From positions 1-64,000 of the forward strand of contig ML210227.1 of the NCBI GenBank assembly GCA_004369085.1: 64,000 bases of DNA. The letters are read 5' to 3'. Position numbers and translations under genes: made by a program. Below, piece by piece: positions 12,513-22,257 of the stretch. This stretch comes from Coprinopsis marcescibilis. Taxonomy: Eukaryota; Basidiomycota; Agaricomycetes; Agaricales; Psathyrellaceae. Each line of letters begins with the position of its first letter. Position 1 is the first letter of the stretch. Below the pieces are notes generated by a model. The model searched no databases and was not told the origin of the DNA. It saw only the letters and a list, made by a program, of their open reading frames with translations.

Positions 12513-13327
12513 GGCTTATAGAGGTCTGAGGCTTGTCCATAGAATATAATTATCTTGATGCGACTACATTATTCCATTCCGCACCTCTTATTCAACCCTC
12601 AATATGTCTGATCCAGACCATTGCTATTTTTTGTGCTGCTTCATTCTCAATCCCTCGTCATATTCCTATCAGTTATGGTTCTCCCTCTTCTACAGCCCGG
12701 TGAAGCTTGTCGCCGACAACAAAACACCCGGTCAATCCCAAATGGAAAGGACGATCATCTTCTGAATGGTGGCTGAATCATTCGCCCACAACAATAAAGT
12801 CGATGATCCAGGGCGTCAATCACCCTTACTTCTAACGCCGCAACTATCCTTAAATAGGTTTCTTAACAGGGGGACAATGAACTGAGTTGCTTACCATAGT
12901 TCCTGTGGCCAGTTGGAGACTCCACAGACGTGTGCCTTCCATTCGTCCAATTGAGAAGTTCTGCCAGGGTCTTCTGCGTTTCCTCTACCTATATCTGGGA
13001 TGGATTCGTAGGGCAGTCGGAGTTGAAGAATGGCTCAAGGCTGTGTAGCTGGGCAAGTCAGTGACCAGTCTCTGCATCCGACATACGTCGTATCCGGTGT
13101 TCCTTCATATCCCTGATCCAGGTTAGGAATCATCAAAGGGAAGGAGTAGCATTCACGTTGGTGGGGAGCAAAACCCCCCGCAGTCATCGAATAAAGTACT
13201 GAAGAGTCTGAGAGATTACCCATGAGTGAAGACAACGGTATAAATAGGCTGGCGAGAGACCATGTTCTGCAGAATCATTAACTTCCTGAATTTCCACTTC
13301 TACCACCACTCAAAGCCTTCTCTCGCC

Positions 13328-13844
13328 ATGTCCTACAGCAAGACCGCCAACGCTACCCTCAACATCCTCATCAGGGATGGTCGCATCTACTCCCTCGATG
13401 CTGCCAGCATTCACAAGAAGTTCCTCGTCAAGGGTGGCGCTGGTATGGGACCACATTGCCTCAGGTCTAATTCGCTCTTTGACATGACTACACTAGCTAC
13501 CAGCTACGCTGGGACTCTCTATTACAACGACAGCGACGACTTGTCGGGCAACCAGGTTGGTGCCACCAGCACCGACAGCAATAACAGGGCTGTCGTCACC
13601 TTCACCAAGGGTACCACCGAGATTGCCAAGGTAAGTGCTTCATCGAGTCAACGCCGGTGGGCTCAGCTGATCTGACAAACGCTTTCTTTCTTCTTGCTCG
13701 CGTTATTTATCAGTTCGTCAGTAAGTCGATATTTACCCCGCTTATATGATATCAGAATTGACCCAAATGACCCCTGCAGCTGCTGACAGCCCCTCCGACC
13801 CAGTTACTCCCAAGGACAACGCCGGCGCCTGGTCTGACGTTTAA
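13328..13844 (+). CDS. Family X small protein, copy 4
   Basis: Exons 13328-13442, 13497-13630, 13714-13720 and 13780-13844 give 106 aa starting MSYSKTANATLNILIRDGRI. Intron 1 is phase 1, intron 2 phase 0; exon 3 is the 7-nt TTCGTCA between CAG and GTAAGT. Core 'YAGTLYYNDSDDLSGNQVGA', end 'TPKDNAGAWSDV'. The protein is small, soluble-looking, rich in Thr/Ser/Asp, with no signal peptide and no Cys. A TATA box (GGTATAAATAGG) lies about 90 bp upstream of the ATG. An upstream in-frame ATG at 13262 would add 22 hydrophobic residues, but paralogues support the start at 13328. It is almost the same as copy 6, introns included. Confidence 0.88.
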
Positions 13845-14689
13845 GCGCCTGCGGAATCCTCGCGACGCGGCGATACCCACAATCAACCCAACCTGTGCTC
13901 GAGCTTTGTACTTAGTCTCATGTTTGATGTGTAGTTCAAAAAACCAGAAAATATATATAAGACGATTGTTGGTGTGTAATATAGATGAGAAAGTGCAATG
14001 ATCGGTCCTCTGTTGTGTCGCCGTCGTGACTGTGTTGACTGGGTGAGAGTTTGGAGAAGGAATCTTCCGGAAGCTCTCGCTCTCCGATATTTTGCCCTTT
14101 ACGCAGTTGAATTCCACAACTACGACTTTGAGAAAAGTCCCATGCTTCATCCTTTTTCAATACTCGATACTCGCAATTCATTTGTTTGAGAGTGTTATAT
14201 CATGCCAGTGAATCATGTTCGCCTTCAAATCACCCTCTGTAATTCTCAGAATTGGACGGTATGCATTGAAGCCGGGAATGCCATATTCCGGGAAGAGCTG
14301 AGCATGGATCATATAAACGAAAGTCGGGAATGACCTCAGCCCGGTGTTTCGACCCTCGTAGAGTGAGGTGATAAAAATCAGGCTTCCATATTGGCATCTC
14401 AATTCGTGATATGCGAATTCTATTCTCCAACTATCACAGCGCAGATTTATCCATCAATCCCAATGTTAAGGCGCGGCGGAGGAGTCTTCTTTGAAGTCAC
14501 AAGGACGTACATGAGGCAGGACACACTCTAGTCGCATTAGTTTATTCTCCGGAGTCCGTGCTTGGAAATATATAGAAAAGCTCCAATCACCGTAACACGA
14601 GCAAAAAACTCTTTGACACTGGACGAATATAAATAGTGCCAACGATCGCTTTCCCGGCTTTCCCAACTTAAAGCGCTAGTCTTCCAGTC

Positions 14690-15402
14690 ATGTCGGATTA
14701 CAAAAAGATCGCTTTAGATGTTATGCTCAACGTCCTCGTCAGGGATGGCCGAGTATATTATCTCGAAATCCCCTCGCTCAAGAAGAAGTTCGATGTCAAA
14801 GAAGGAGATGGTACGCGCATACTTATATTACCCAGCCACACATTCCACCACTCTCAATCACTCTCCATTCATTTCCCCCTGTATTTCCATATCCGATGTA
14901 CTCGTAATCTAACTCAGGGTTTCTTAGCCTCCACCTACATTGGAACCCTCTTCTACAATGACTTGAAAGACCTGATTGGCGACCAGCTTGCAAAGACTGA
15001 CACAGATGAAGCACATCATGGTACTGTCACTTTCTACCAGGGCACCAAGGAAGTTGCAAAGGTGAGGAGTGTCTTTGAAGTAGTGTCTTGCCTCGGTCTA
15101 ACGCCTCTTCATCTCATAGTATATCACTCACTCAGATGGATTCGATCGCAGTGCGTGCTTTGTGTTCTTAATCCGTATTGTCGAGTATGCTCACTCTGAC
15201 CCCAACGGCAGGTCCCCTGACTCCGAAGGACAACTCAGGAACCTGGACATATTACGAGCCACCGACGCCGCCCGATTCACCAACCGACCCGCCAACCGAT
15301 CCGCCAACTGACCCTCCAACTGACCCGCCAACCGAGCCCGTTGAACCAATTGAACCAGTTGAACCAACCCGTCAGGCCACCGATAGCAGAGTATCAGGAT
15401 AG
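14690..15402 (+). CDS. Family X protein with Pro/Thr repeat tail, copy 5
   Basis: Exons 14690-14810, 14928-15061, 15120-15150 and 15212-15402 give 158 aa starting MSDYKKIALDVMLNVLVRDG. The family core is 'YIGTLFYNDLKDLIGDQLA' and the family end motif 'TPKDNSGTW' is present. Exon 3 is 31 nt here instead of 7 nt (same phase, 24 nt longer). After the family end the reading frame continues for about 50 residues with a (PPTD)n then (VEP-IEP) repeat. TATA-like AATATAAATAG at about 14625. The stop is at 15400-15402. Confidence 0.82.
15277..15368 (+). repeat. Tandem repeat coding for Pro-Thr-Asp units
   Basis: Twelve-nucleotide units (variants of CCAACCGACCCG) repeated about five times, then nine-nucleotide units (GTTGAACCA variants) about four times. 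They code for the PPTD and (V/I)EP runs at the C-terminus of family X copy 5. The units differ at third positions, so the array is not brand-new. Confidence 0.8.
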
Positions 15403-16608
15403 ATATTTGATATATGCCATAGCTGTAATTTCTTTTCGATGTGCGATGTTCTAGAGTATAGTAGAATTGAATTTTATGTACTGCGGGCGAGGCTCGAACT
15501 CAAAACCTTCTGGCTCGTTGCCGTCACGCGTTCGGAGCATGACATCTTTTTACAGGCTTTAAAATTCAAGGCTTCCCTTTCTTTTCTCCCCTATCCTCAA
15601 GGTACTTAAGGTGACCTAGTTGTGTGTAAACTGCAAAAGGTTGCTAGCTCCAACGACTTAAGATGTATCATCCTCGCCTCCCCCGTTGTTTTGCCACCTG
15701 GAAAGTGTCACGCGGACAGGGACTGCCACCCGAGGAATTCACAATTATCAATGGAAGCATTGAGCAAACCAACAGCAAACTCAAAACAAACCGGCGGCGG
15801 TTCGACCCGAACACACGAACCGAACCTGTCAACCAACACTCCATATGACACCAAACCAACCTGGTCCATCATCGGTATCTGGTCATGCGCCTCTCTAATT
15901 TATTCGCTATTGTGAACCAGGCTCCTGGCAACCTCTGATCATGGATAGTTAATTTCGGGATGTAGCGAAGGCTGTCTGAGGTAACGTCACTTGGATGTTT
16001 TGACATGAAGACTGGAACTCTCTGTCAGAACATTGTCGACATCTACCAACCATCTGGGAACGAAACACACTCCAGGCTCTACTGCTGAAGCCTGGGTCAC
16101 AAGGCAAGCAACACTCGCCTCTACCCGTCGGAAATAACAAAACCAGGTGTCCTGGTCGCGGATTTGGGCGATGGTGATGAAATCAGTCACGCCGCCTGCG
16201 GAAATCATCTCATTAGGAGGACGAGGTAAAGGCGTGGTTTGTTATATATTAGATCTCCCACACCATGGCAGCTCTCTGACGGGGAGACTAGTATTGCCGT
16301 CGCCCATCTTTGGAGAACGACCTCCTTCCAAGACAGCTGTCTACGCTCCCGGCAGTCTTGGGACGAGGAATAGTACCATAACTGCGCTAAGATCACATCA
16401 TCCTTGCGTCTGACACACTCCATAATACCATGTTCAATTTCACAGCATAACGGCGTTCTCAACTTCCGATTCCTAGTTTTGGAATCTTAAAGCGAATTAC
16501 CGACAATGCACGGAGTAGATACCAACGTTGAAGTACCACAAGACCTGCAATGTAACAGAAAGAGGGTGTGGTCTTGTCATGTGCTCACATTTCACGCCAT
16601 CTAGAGGG
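15403..16608. other. Intergenic stretch between family X copies 5 and 6
   Basis: No gene could be supported. Near 15485-15530 the minus strand resembles the 3' half of a tRNA (anticodon-arm-like and TTCGAGCC B-box-like sequence) but the 5' half is absent. Two overlapping minus-strand frames at 15949-16208 have no family motif. Confidence 0.35.
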
Positions 16609-16644
16609 TATAAAAGCCATGGGTAAGATGGGTTAGACGGTATC
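16609..16644 (+). promoter_or_regulatory. TATA box and shared start-site motif of family X copy 6
   Basis: TATAAAAG at 16609-16616 is followed, 24 bp from its first base, by TTAGACGGTATC at 16633-16644, 65 bp before the ATG. The same 12-mer stands at the same spacing from a TATA box in front of copy 7 (17830 and 17854-17865). The position suits the transcription start region. Confidence 0.5.
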
Positions 16645-16708
16645 GAATAACTCGCAACTTCAAACCTCTCTCAAGCCATCTCTCTCTCTCAACTCAATCT
16701 CTCTCAAC

Positions 16709-17220
16709 ATGTCCTACAGCAAGACCGCCAATGCTACCCTCAACATCCTCATCAGGGATGGTCGCATCTACTCGCTCGATGCTGCCAGCATTCACAAGAA
16801 GTTCCTCGTGAAGGGCGGCAATGGTATGTGACCGCATTGCCTCAGGTCTGATTCGTTCTTTGAAATAACTACACTAGCCACCAGCTACGCTGGAACCCTC
16901 TACTACAACGACACCGACGACCTGTCGGGCAACCAAGTCGGTGCCACCAGCACCGACAGCAACAACAGGGCTGTCGTCACCTTCTCTAAGGGTACCAAAG
17001 AGATCGCCAAAGTCAGTGTATAGGTGCAATGCTAATTCAGTTGATCTGACTTGAACCCTTTCTTTCTTCTTGCTTGTGCTATCTCTCAGTTTGTCAGTAA
17101 GTAATGTTTGCGCAGCTTATACGATGCCAGCATTGACGATAATTGACTCCTACAGCTGCTGACAGCCCCGCCGACCCCGTTACTCCCAAGGACAACGCCG
17201 GCGCCTGGTCCGATGTCTAA
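16709..17220 (+). CDS. Family X small protein, copy 6
   Basis: Exons 16709-16823, 16878-17011, 17090-17096 and 17156-17220 give 106 aa. It differs from copy 4 at only a handful of residues (for example NG for AG at the end of exon 1, DTDD for DSDD, FSKGTKE for FTKGTTE). Intron 1 is also close to that of copy 4, so the pair arose by a recent duplication of a segment holding at least exons and introns. The micro-exon is TTTGTCA. A CT-rich tract (CTCTCTCTC) precedes the ATG, which is common in highly expressed fungal genes. Confidence 0.88.
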
Positions 17221-17829
17221 GCGCCCGCGCCACCAAATCAAACGGGACTGCTTCCGCGCCCTGAACATTCAATATGTACTTCTAGCTATGTGTAGAATGA
17301 TTGATGTACGAAAGCCCCAGAAAACTGTATACGATAGTGAACGCCGAAGAATTGGATGATGTTGAGCTTTGCCTATGTTCAACTCTTCAAGTTGTACTCA
17401 GTAGTATGAGCGCAGCGTTTAATAACGGTAGAGGAAACGTACCTTCTTGGGATCTAGACAGTCCCGATACTGGGTTCTGGCAGGAATAGCAGGTTATTTT
17501 CTCACTACTGACTTTCGTCCCGTAGGTATACTCACAGATCAAAATATGTAAGGACAACTGTCAAAATCACTCATCCCCATTCCCATCGTATACAGGCACT
17601 GTGACATATATCGACTCCTATAAATATCATCCGGAACATTTCAGCAAGGCTCCTGTCAATGATTCAGGGGGCTTATGTGTGTCTATCCCCGCAATTTTTG
17701 CATTGTAAACTACAGTCCATACCTGGTCCATACATTTAGGTTAAGGGACTCGCCAAGGACCGGTAAGCTACGTTCTGGACACAGCGCCACTCACTTGTGA
17801 CTTGACAAATCGAACACAGACTCAAAGAG

Positions 17830-17865
17830 TATATAACACCGTGATTGAGCGAATTAGACGGTATC
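17830..17865 (+). promoter_or_regulatory. TATA box and shared start-site motif of family X copy 7
   Basis: TATATAAC at 17830-17837 and TTAGACGGTATC at 17854-17865, the latter 59 bp before the ATG. The arrangement matches copy 6 exactly, although the copy 7 coding region is much more diverged. This argues that the core promoter is under selection or was copied by conversion. Confidence 0.5.
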
Positions 17866-17923
17866 TTGATCCTACCTATCCATACCAACCGTCCCGCGCC
17901 TGCTGATATTGAGACACTCACTC

Positions 17924-18521
17924 ATGCCATATCCGGAGACTGCTCCAGCCAAGCTCATTTTTGATCGAATCAGTGGCGAAGTCATCCTGTTTTCCGTTCC
18001 TGACCTCCATAAGTCGTTCATTGTTAGGGGGCTGCAGGCCCAATGGACATGCGTATGTGTTCCATACTTGTATCACTCATTCCAATCGTTATTATATATT
18101 ATAGCTGACACTTTTGAGGGTACCCTCCACTATACACACTCCAACGACTTGGTCAGTTTGCAAGTCGGCGCGATTAGTGTCGCAGAAGATAAAGCCGTTG
18201 TGCGCTTCACAGATGGCTTGGACCTAGCCGGCAGCCCCACTGAGATGTTAAAGTGAGCGGGGCACTTTACGATGTTCAATGAGCCTAGGGCTTCCTCTAT
18301 TCTTGCATCTTTCCCCTCCCAAGCTTGTCTGTGCGTTGTGTTATTTCCCATTCTTATTGTCACTCACATTTCTCATAACAAGTATCCGCCTTACAGCTGA
18401 CAGAACTGTGGATAGGAATGGCGAAGGCTACTGCTTCACCCCAAATGCCGAAGATAATAGGGGTAGCTGGTTTTTGCCACGCTTTGGAGTTGTACAGGAG
18501 TGGCGTTGGTGGTGGTACTAG
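17924..18521 (+). pseudogene. Family X, copy 7, probably decaying
   Basis: Starts MPYPETAPAKLIFDRISGEV and contains recognisable exon 2 ('TFEGTLHYTHSNDLVSLQVG'), a candidate micro-exon CTTGTCT near 18330 and the end motif 'NAEDNRGSW'. Three things do not fit. The GTATGT donor of intron 1 is in the wrong phase for exon 2 (only a GC donor or intron retention saves the frame). The exon 2 donor lacks one base compared with paralogues (TTAAA|GTGAG rather than AAG|GT), shifting the end of the protein. After the family end motif the stop codon is missing. It may be a pseudogene, or a gene with altered splicing. It resembles copy 8 most. Confidence 0.55.
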
Positions 18522-19075
18522 TAGTGGTAATATTTTTATCGTGCCATGCTACATACTGCGCCAAGCGATCCCTGAGGCGCAAATTCAGTCTATCTACCTT
18601 TTTCGGAGCCATGTTTTTGCGAGGTAGCGCTTGCATCAATCATTTTGAAGTACGCCAACACTCGTACTAGCAGCCAAGGACTCGCATCGAAAAAGTACTT
18701 CAGTGTCTAAGACTCGTTGATGCTTGTTAAACACACTGTGGCTTTCAAGTCTGGCTATTTATAAAGAAATACAGCGATGCAGACCGTTAGCATCAACAAG
18801 CCATCACCTCAACTTGGAAATGCATAACATCGCTGGGGGCGGTTATTAAGGTACGGTGAAAGGGCCCAGGACAACGGAGGAGGCTGTGTGCACTTGCAAT
18901 ATTGGGAAGAGGGGGTTATCATAGTACCGTGTTTCTGGACATTCAATACCCCATTTTTGTTGTGCCAAGCTTATATAACTTAGGTCAACGTGACACTTGC
19001 GATCGCAGGAATCTTATTCGCTATATCTCCAACCTCCGCCGTGCTACACATCCCAAGCATACCCTCCTACTAATC

Positions 19076-19652
19076 ATGTCATCTCCCATTAAGAACGTTC
19101 CTGCCACTCTCGTCGTTAATCCTGGCACCGGCGAAGTTTTCAAGTTCTCGGTTCCTGCTCTCGGAAGGAAGTTCGACGTTGAGGGTGGGCCATGGTCATC
19201 TGGCACACGTATGTTCAAGTTCCAGCACCATTCTGCAGGCTGATCAGCCTGCGTTTTCTCCTTCTACTGACTCTGATCTCCAGCTGCCACCTACGACGGT
19301 GTCCTATACTACATAGGCTCAGATGACTTGGAAGGGTTACAGACGGCTGCGGTCAGCGTCGATGCAAGCTCCAAGGTTGCCGTGAGCTTCATAGATGGGT
19401 GGTCCTTGACAGGCAACCCACCTGCGATCGCCAATGTCAGTCAACCGTGACCATTCTTATGCATCGAAGCCTCGAGCTTACTTTACTCTCGCTGTTACCC
19501 TCATTTTTGAAGTTTGTCTGTGAGTTGGAATTACCTTCAGTCCCGTGTCCACCGCCACTAATGTCGTCGATGGGATTCTAGCCAACAAAACTGCAGCCAG
19601 TGCCATCGTACAAAACGCGGAAGATAATCGGGGAACTTGGTCCCGCGTCTGA
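19076..19652 (+). CDS. Family X small protein, copy 8
   Basis: Exons 19076-19208, 19284-19435, 19513-19519 and 19582-19652 give 120 aa starting MSSPIKNVPATLVVNPGTGE. Core 'YDGVLYYIGSDDLEGLQTAA'; end 'NAEDNRGTWSRV'. The micro-exon is TTTGTCT, between AAG and GTGAGT. The first exon is slightly longer than in copies 4 and 6 and intron phases are the same (1, 0, 1). A TATA-like TTATATAAC stands about 105 bp upstream. No targeting signal is visible. Copies 7 and 8 form a subgroup with 'G(E)V..FSVP.L' in the first half. Confidence 0.82.
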
Positions 19653-20256
19653 TACTGTGTATAGGATCGCCTCTAGGACTCCGTATTAAAGTCGCTCACG
19701 TTTGTTCAAGGATCACTCACTCTGTTCGATCTGAAGTATAGTCTATTCTGTAGTGCGGTACTTGGTACTTTCCAACTTGCTATGAAACTCCCTTCGCAAA
19801 ATATAAATGTAGATTCTGACTTCGGCATTTTGTGTTACGCGGTTGATGTACAATTGAAACACACATATTGGATGGTATATTACAGGTCTAGCTACAGAGG
19901 ATATCTGTGCGATCTAGATACAAGTACAAAGGGAGAGCGATAAACAAGATTGTGCTCTGTTCGAAAGGTATAAATGGAAGTAAGTCGAGAGACATACAAA
20001 AAGAATCCACCAAGAAATTATGAAGGATTATGAAGGGGAGGGCTTAAAGGAGTGGTGTAGGTAAAGCAAGCATTATGAATTCGAATGTAGATGCAAGTGT
20101 TACAAAGCTATCCAAGGTTGATTATGGCATAGGAGCACCTATCCCCTTGTAACAAGAGGTGAAGGAGGACCCGACTGTCTATCAGCGTTCGAATCTACGT
20201 GTAGGGCTGTCCTCTGGGTGTAATGGATAAAGCAAAGAGTCCATCAAAATCATCGC

Positions 20257-22050
20257 TTAAGATGAGGCCGGAACGGGTTCCACCTTCTCGTTACTCGACC
20301 GGCTCGAGGTGGGCAAAGTGATGTTCTGGCCAATTTCTTGCTCGAGGCCGACATAGTCGTAGGCGAACTCGCCCATCTCCGCATCGTCGATACCGAGGAT
20401 CTCGGTTTCCTCAGTAGCGCGGAGGCGGAGACCGGGGATGAAGTGCATGGTCCAGAGAATGATGGTCTAAGAGGGAGCAAAGATTAGGATTGGATCGACA
20501 GTGGGGGATAGAGTACCACGTACTGTAACGATGAAGGACCAGGCAAATCCAGCAACGGAATCGGCAATCTGGTAAGCGAATTGGATGAAGTTGCGGTCCA
20601 ACCAACCTCCCGCGATCTCGGTTGTGCCATCGAGGGCAGCAACGCTAGCCTGAGCGAAGATGCCGGTGAGCAAGTTTCCAACAATACCGCCAACACCGTG
20701 AGTGGCGAAGATCTAGATCACATGTCAGACTCGAGACATAAGAGAACAGATGCGAAGATTGACTTACATCGAGGGCGTCATCATATCCGAGAATAAACTT
20801 GAGCTGGGTGGCAAAATTGCAAATAGTACCGCCGAGAACACCGAAGGCAATAGCGGCCGCTGCATTGAGTCAATAACTGATGTATCAGGAAAATTTGTAG
20901 GCACTTACGGGCACCAACATAACCAGAGGCGGGAGTGATAGCGACGAGACCAGAAATGGCGCCGGAGCAGAAGCCAACAGCACTCCACTTCCTCTCAATT
21001 CGGTAATCCCAAAGCATCCAGGTGATACCACCGACGGATGCGGCAATGTTCGTGACGACGCAAGCTTGGACAGCGCGCAAGTTGGCGGAGAGAGCTGAAC
21101 CTCCGTTGAACCCGAACCAGCCAAACCAGAGGAACACGGTACCGAGTATAACGTAGGTGGTGTTATGGGGCTTGTAGGCAAGTCTCTCGGTACCGTAACC
21201 ACGTCGCTTGCCGAGATAAACAGAGATGGCGAGGGCGGCAGTTCCGGAAACGATATGGACAGGAGTTCCTCCGGCAAAGTCGAGGCCGCCAAGGACGTAA
21301 GACCAGCCTTTGGCGTTCCAAGTCCAGCAGGCAACAGGGTCATAGACGAGGGTTGTCCAGACGAAGATGAAGACGAGGATGGGGCCGAGGCGTCCACGCT
21401 CAGCAATGGCACCGATGGCGAGGGCAGCACTGGAGCATGCGTCAGCCACGAGTACTGGGAGTAGATTTAACTCTAACTCACGTAATAGCGGCGAAAGCAC
21501 CCTGGTAAAGCATGAAGAGGAGCGAGGGAATGCGAGCGCTGCCAATGGAAGGTGTTTCTGCAACCTTCATGAGAGCAAAGTGCTCTAGAGACGGTCGTCA
21601 GTCCTGGCCATGAGGAAATCACTGGATGAGTCGCTTACTGAGAGTACCGATGAATGGGCTAGCATCATCGGCGAAGGCAAGGGAAAAGCCCCAGAAAAAC
21701 CACTAGTGCACCAGTTGGTACCAACTCACTGAAGAACAAAGTAGGAACAACGTACTTGGAAACCGACAACCGCAACTGCAATCAACGAGCTGAAAATCAT
21801 TGACAATGCATTCTTTCTCCTCAACAAGCCCGAATAGAAGAAGCCAACTCCAGGAATCATAATCCAGACGAGAGCCATGGACAAAATGATGAAGGACATG
21901 TCGCCCATGTTGTAGACGTATGTCTCGCCATCCTCGGGGTTGAAGTAGGTAATCTCGCCGGCTAATCCAGTGGTCAGTAAATTTGTTAGTACGACCAGGA
22001 GCCAGCGAACACTTACAGGCGTCAGAGGAGATGTTAACTGACAAGGACAT
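20257..22050 (-). CDS. Ammonium transporter, Amt/MEP family
   Basis: Spliced product about 480 aa with six or more introns. The order on the minus strand is MSLSVNISSDA; 'MSFIILSMALVWIMIPGVGF' (TM1); 'FYSGLLRRKNAL'; later 'DFAGGTPVHIVSG', which fits the Amt signature and holds the first pore His; 'WFGWFGFNGGS'; 'HGVGGIVGNLLTGIFA' with the second pore His; and the final TM 'LWTMHFIPGLRLRATEE'. The cytoplasmic tail contains 'LGIDDAEMGEFAYDY', the conserved regulatory C-terminal motif, and ends 'VEPVPASS'. It is expected in the plasma membrane, taking up NH4+ and possibly signalling nitrogen status. All key residues that I can check are present. The promoter contains a bZIP palindrome (22237-22257). 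Confidence 0.95.
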
Positions 22051-22236
22051 TGGGAAAGAACAAGGTCAATTCCGTCAACAGTAAAGAGGACAGGAAGACC
22101 GCAGGTGAGAAAGAGAAGGCGGGCTGGGAATCTGCTGGAAGAAGACGCATTGCCTCGTTACTCTATATACGAATCACCGGAATAGAACCAGATCCCAAGT
22201 CGATCCCATACAACTCGGCGTGAAGGAGATATCAGG

Positions 22237-22257
22237 GTTTTGCTGAGTCAGCAAAAC
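22237..22257. promoter_or_regulatory. Perfect 21-bp palindrome with extended AP-1/Gcn4 core
   Basis: Two 10-base arms (GTTTTGCTGA and its reverse complement) around a central G. The centre, TGCTGAGTCAGCA, contains TGAGTCA, the binding site of Gcn4/Cpc1-type bZIP factors, and matches the longer Maf-type element. It lies 187 bp upstream of the ammonium transporter start codon, so control of that gene by amino acid or nitrogen status is a reasonable inference. Confidence 0.55.

Noticed and set aside
15480..15545. tRNA- or SINE-like segment on the minus strand
   Set aside because: A B-box-like TTCGAGCC and an anticodon-arm-like stretch are present, but no A-box, acceptor stem or repeat copy was found in the window.
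20885..21430. Long minus-strand frame of 181 codons
   Set aside because: It is a shifted frame inside ammonium transporter exons, with Ser/Pro-rich composition typical of shadow frames.
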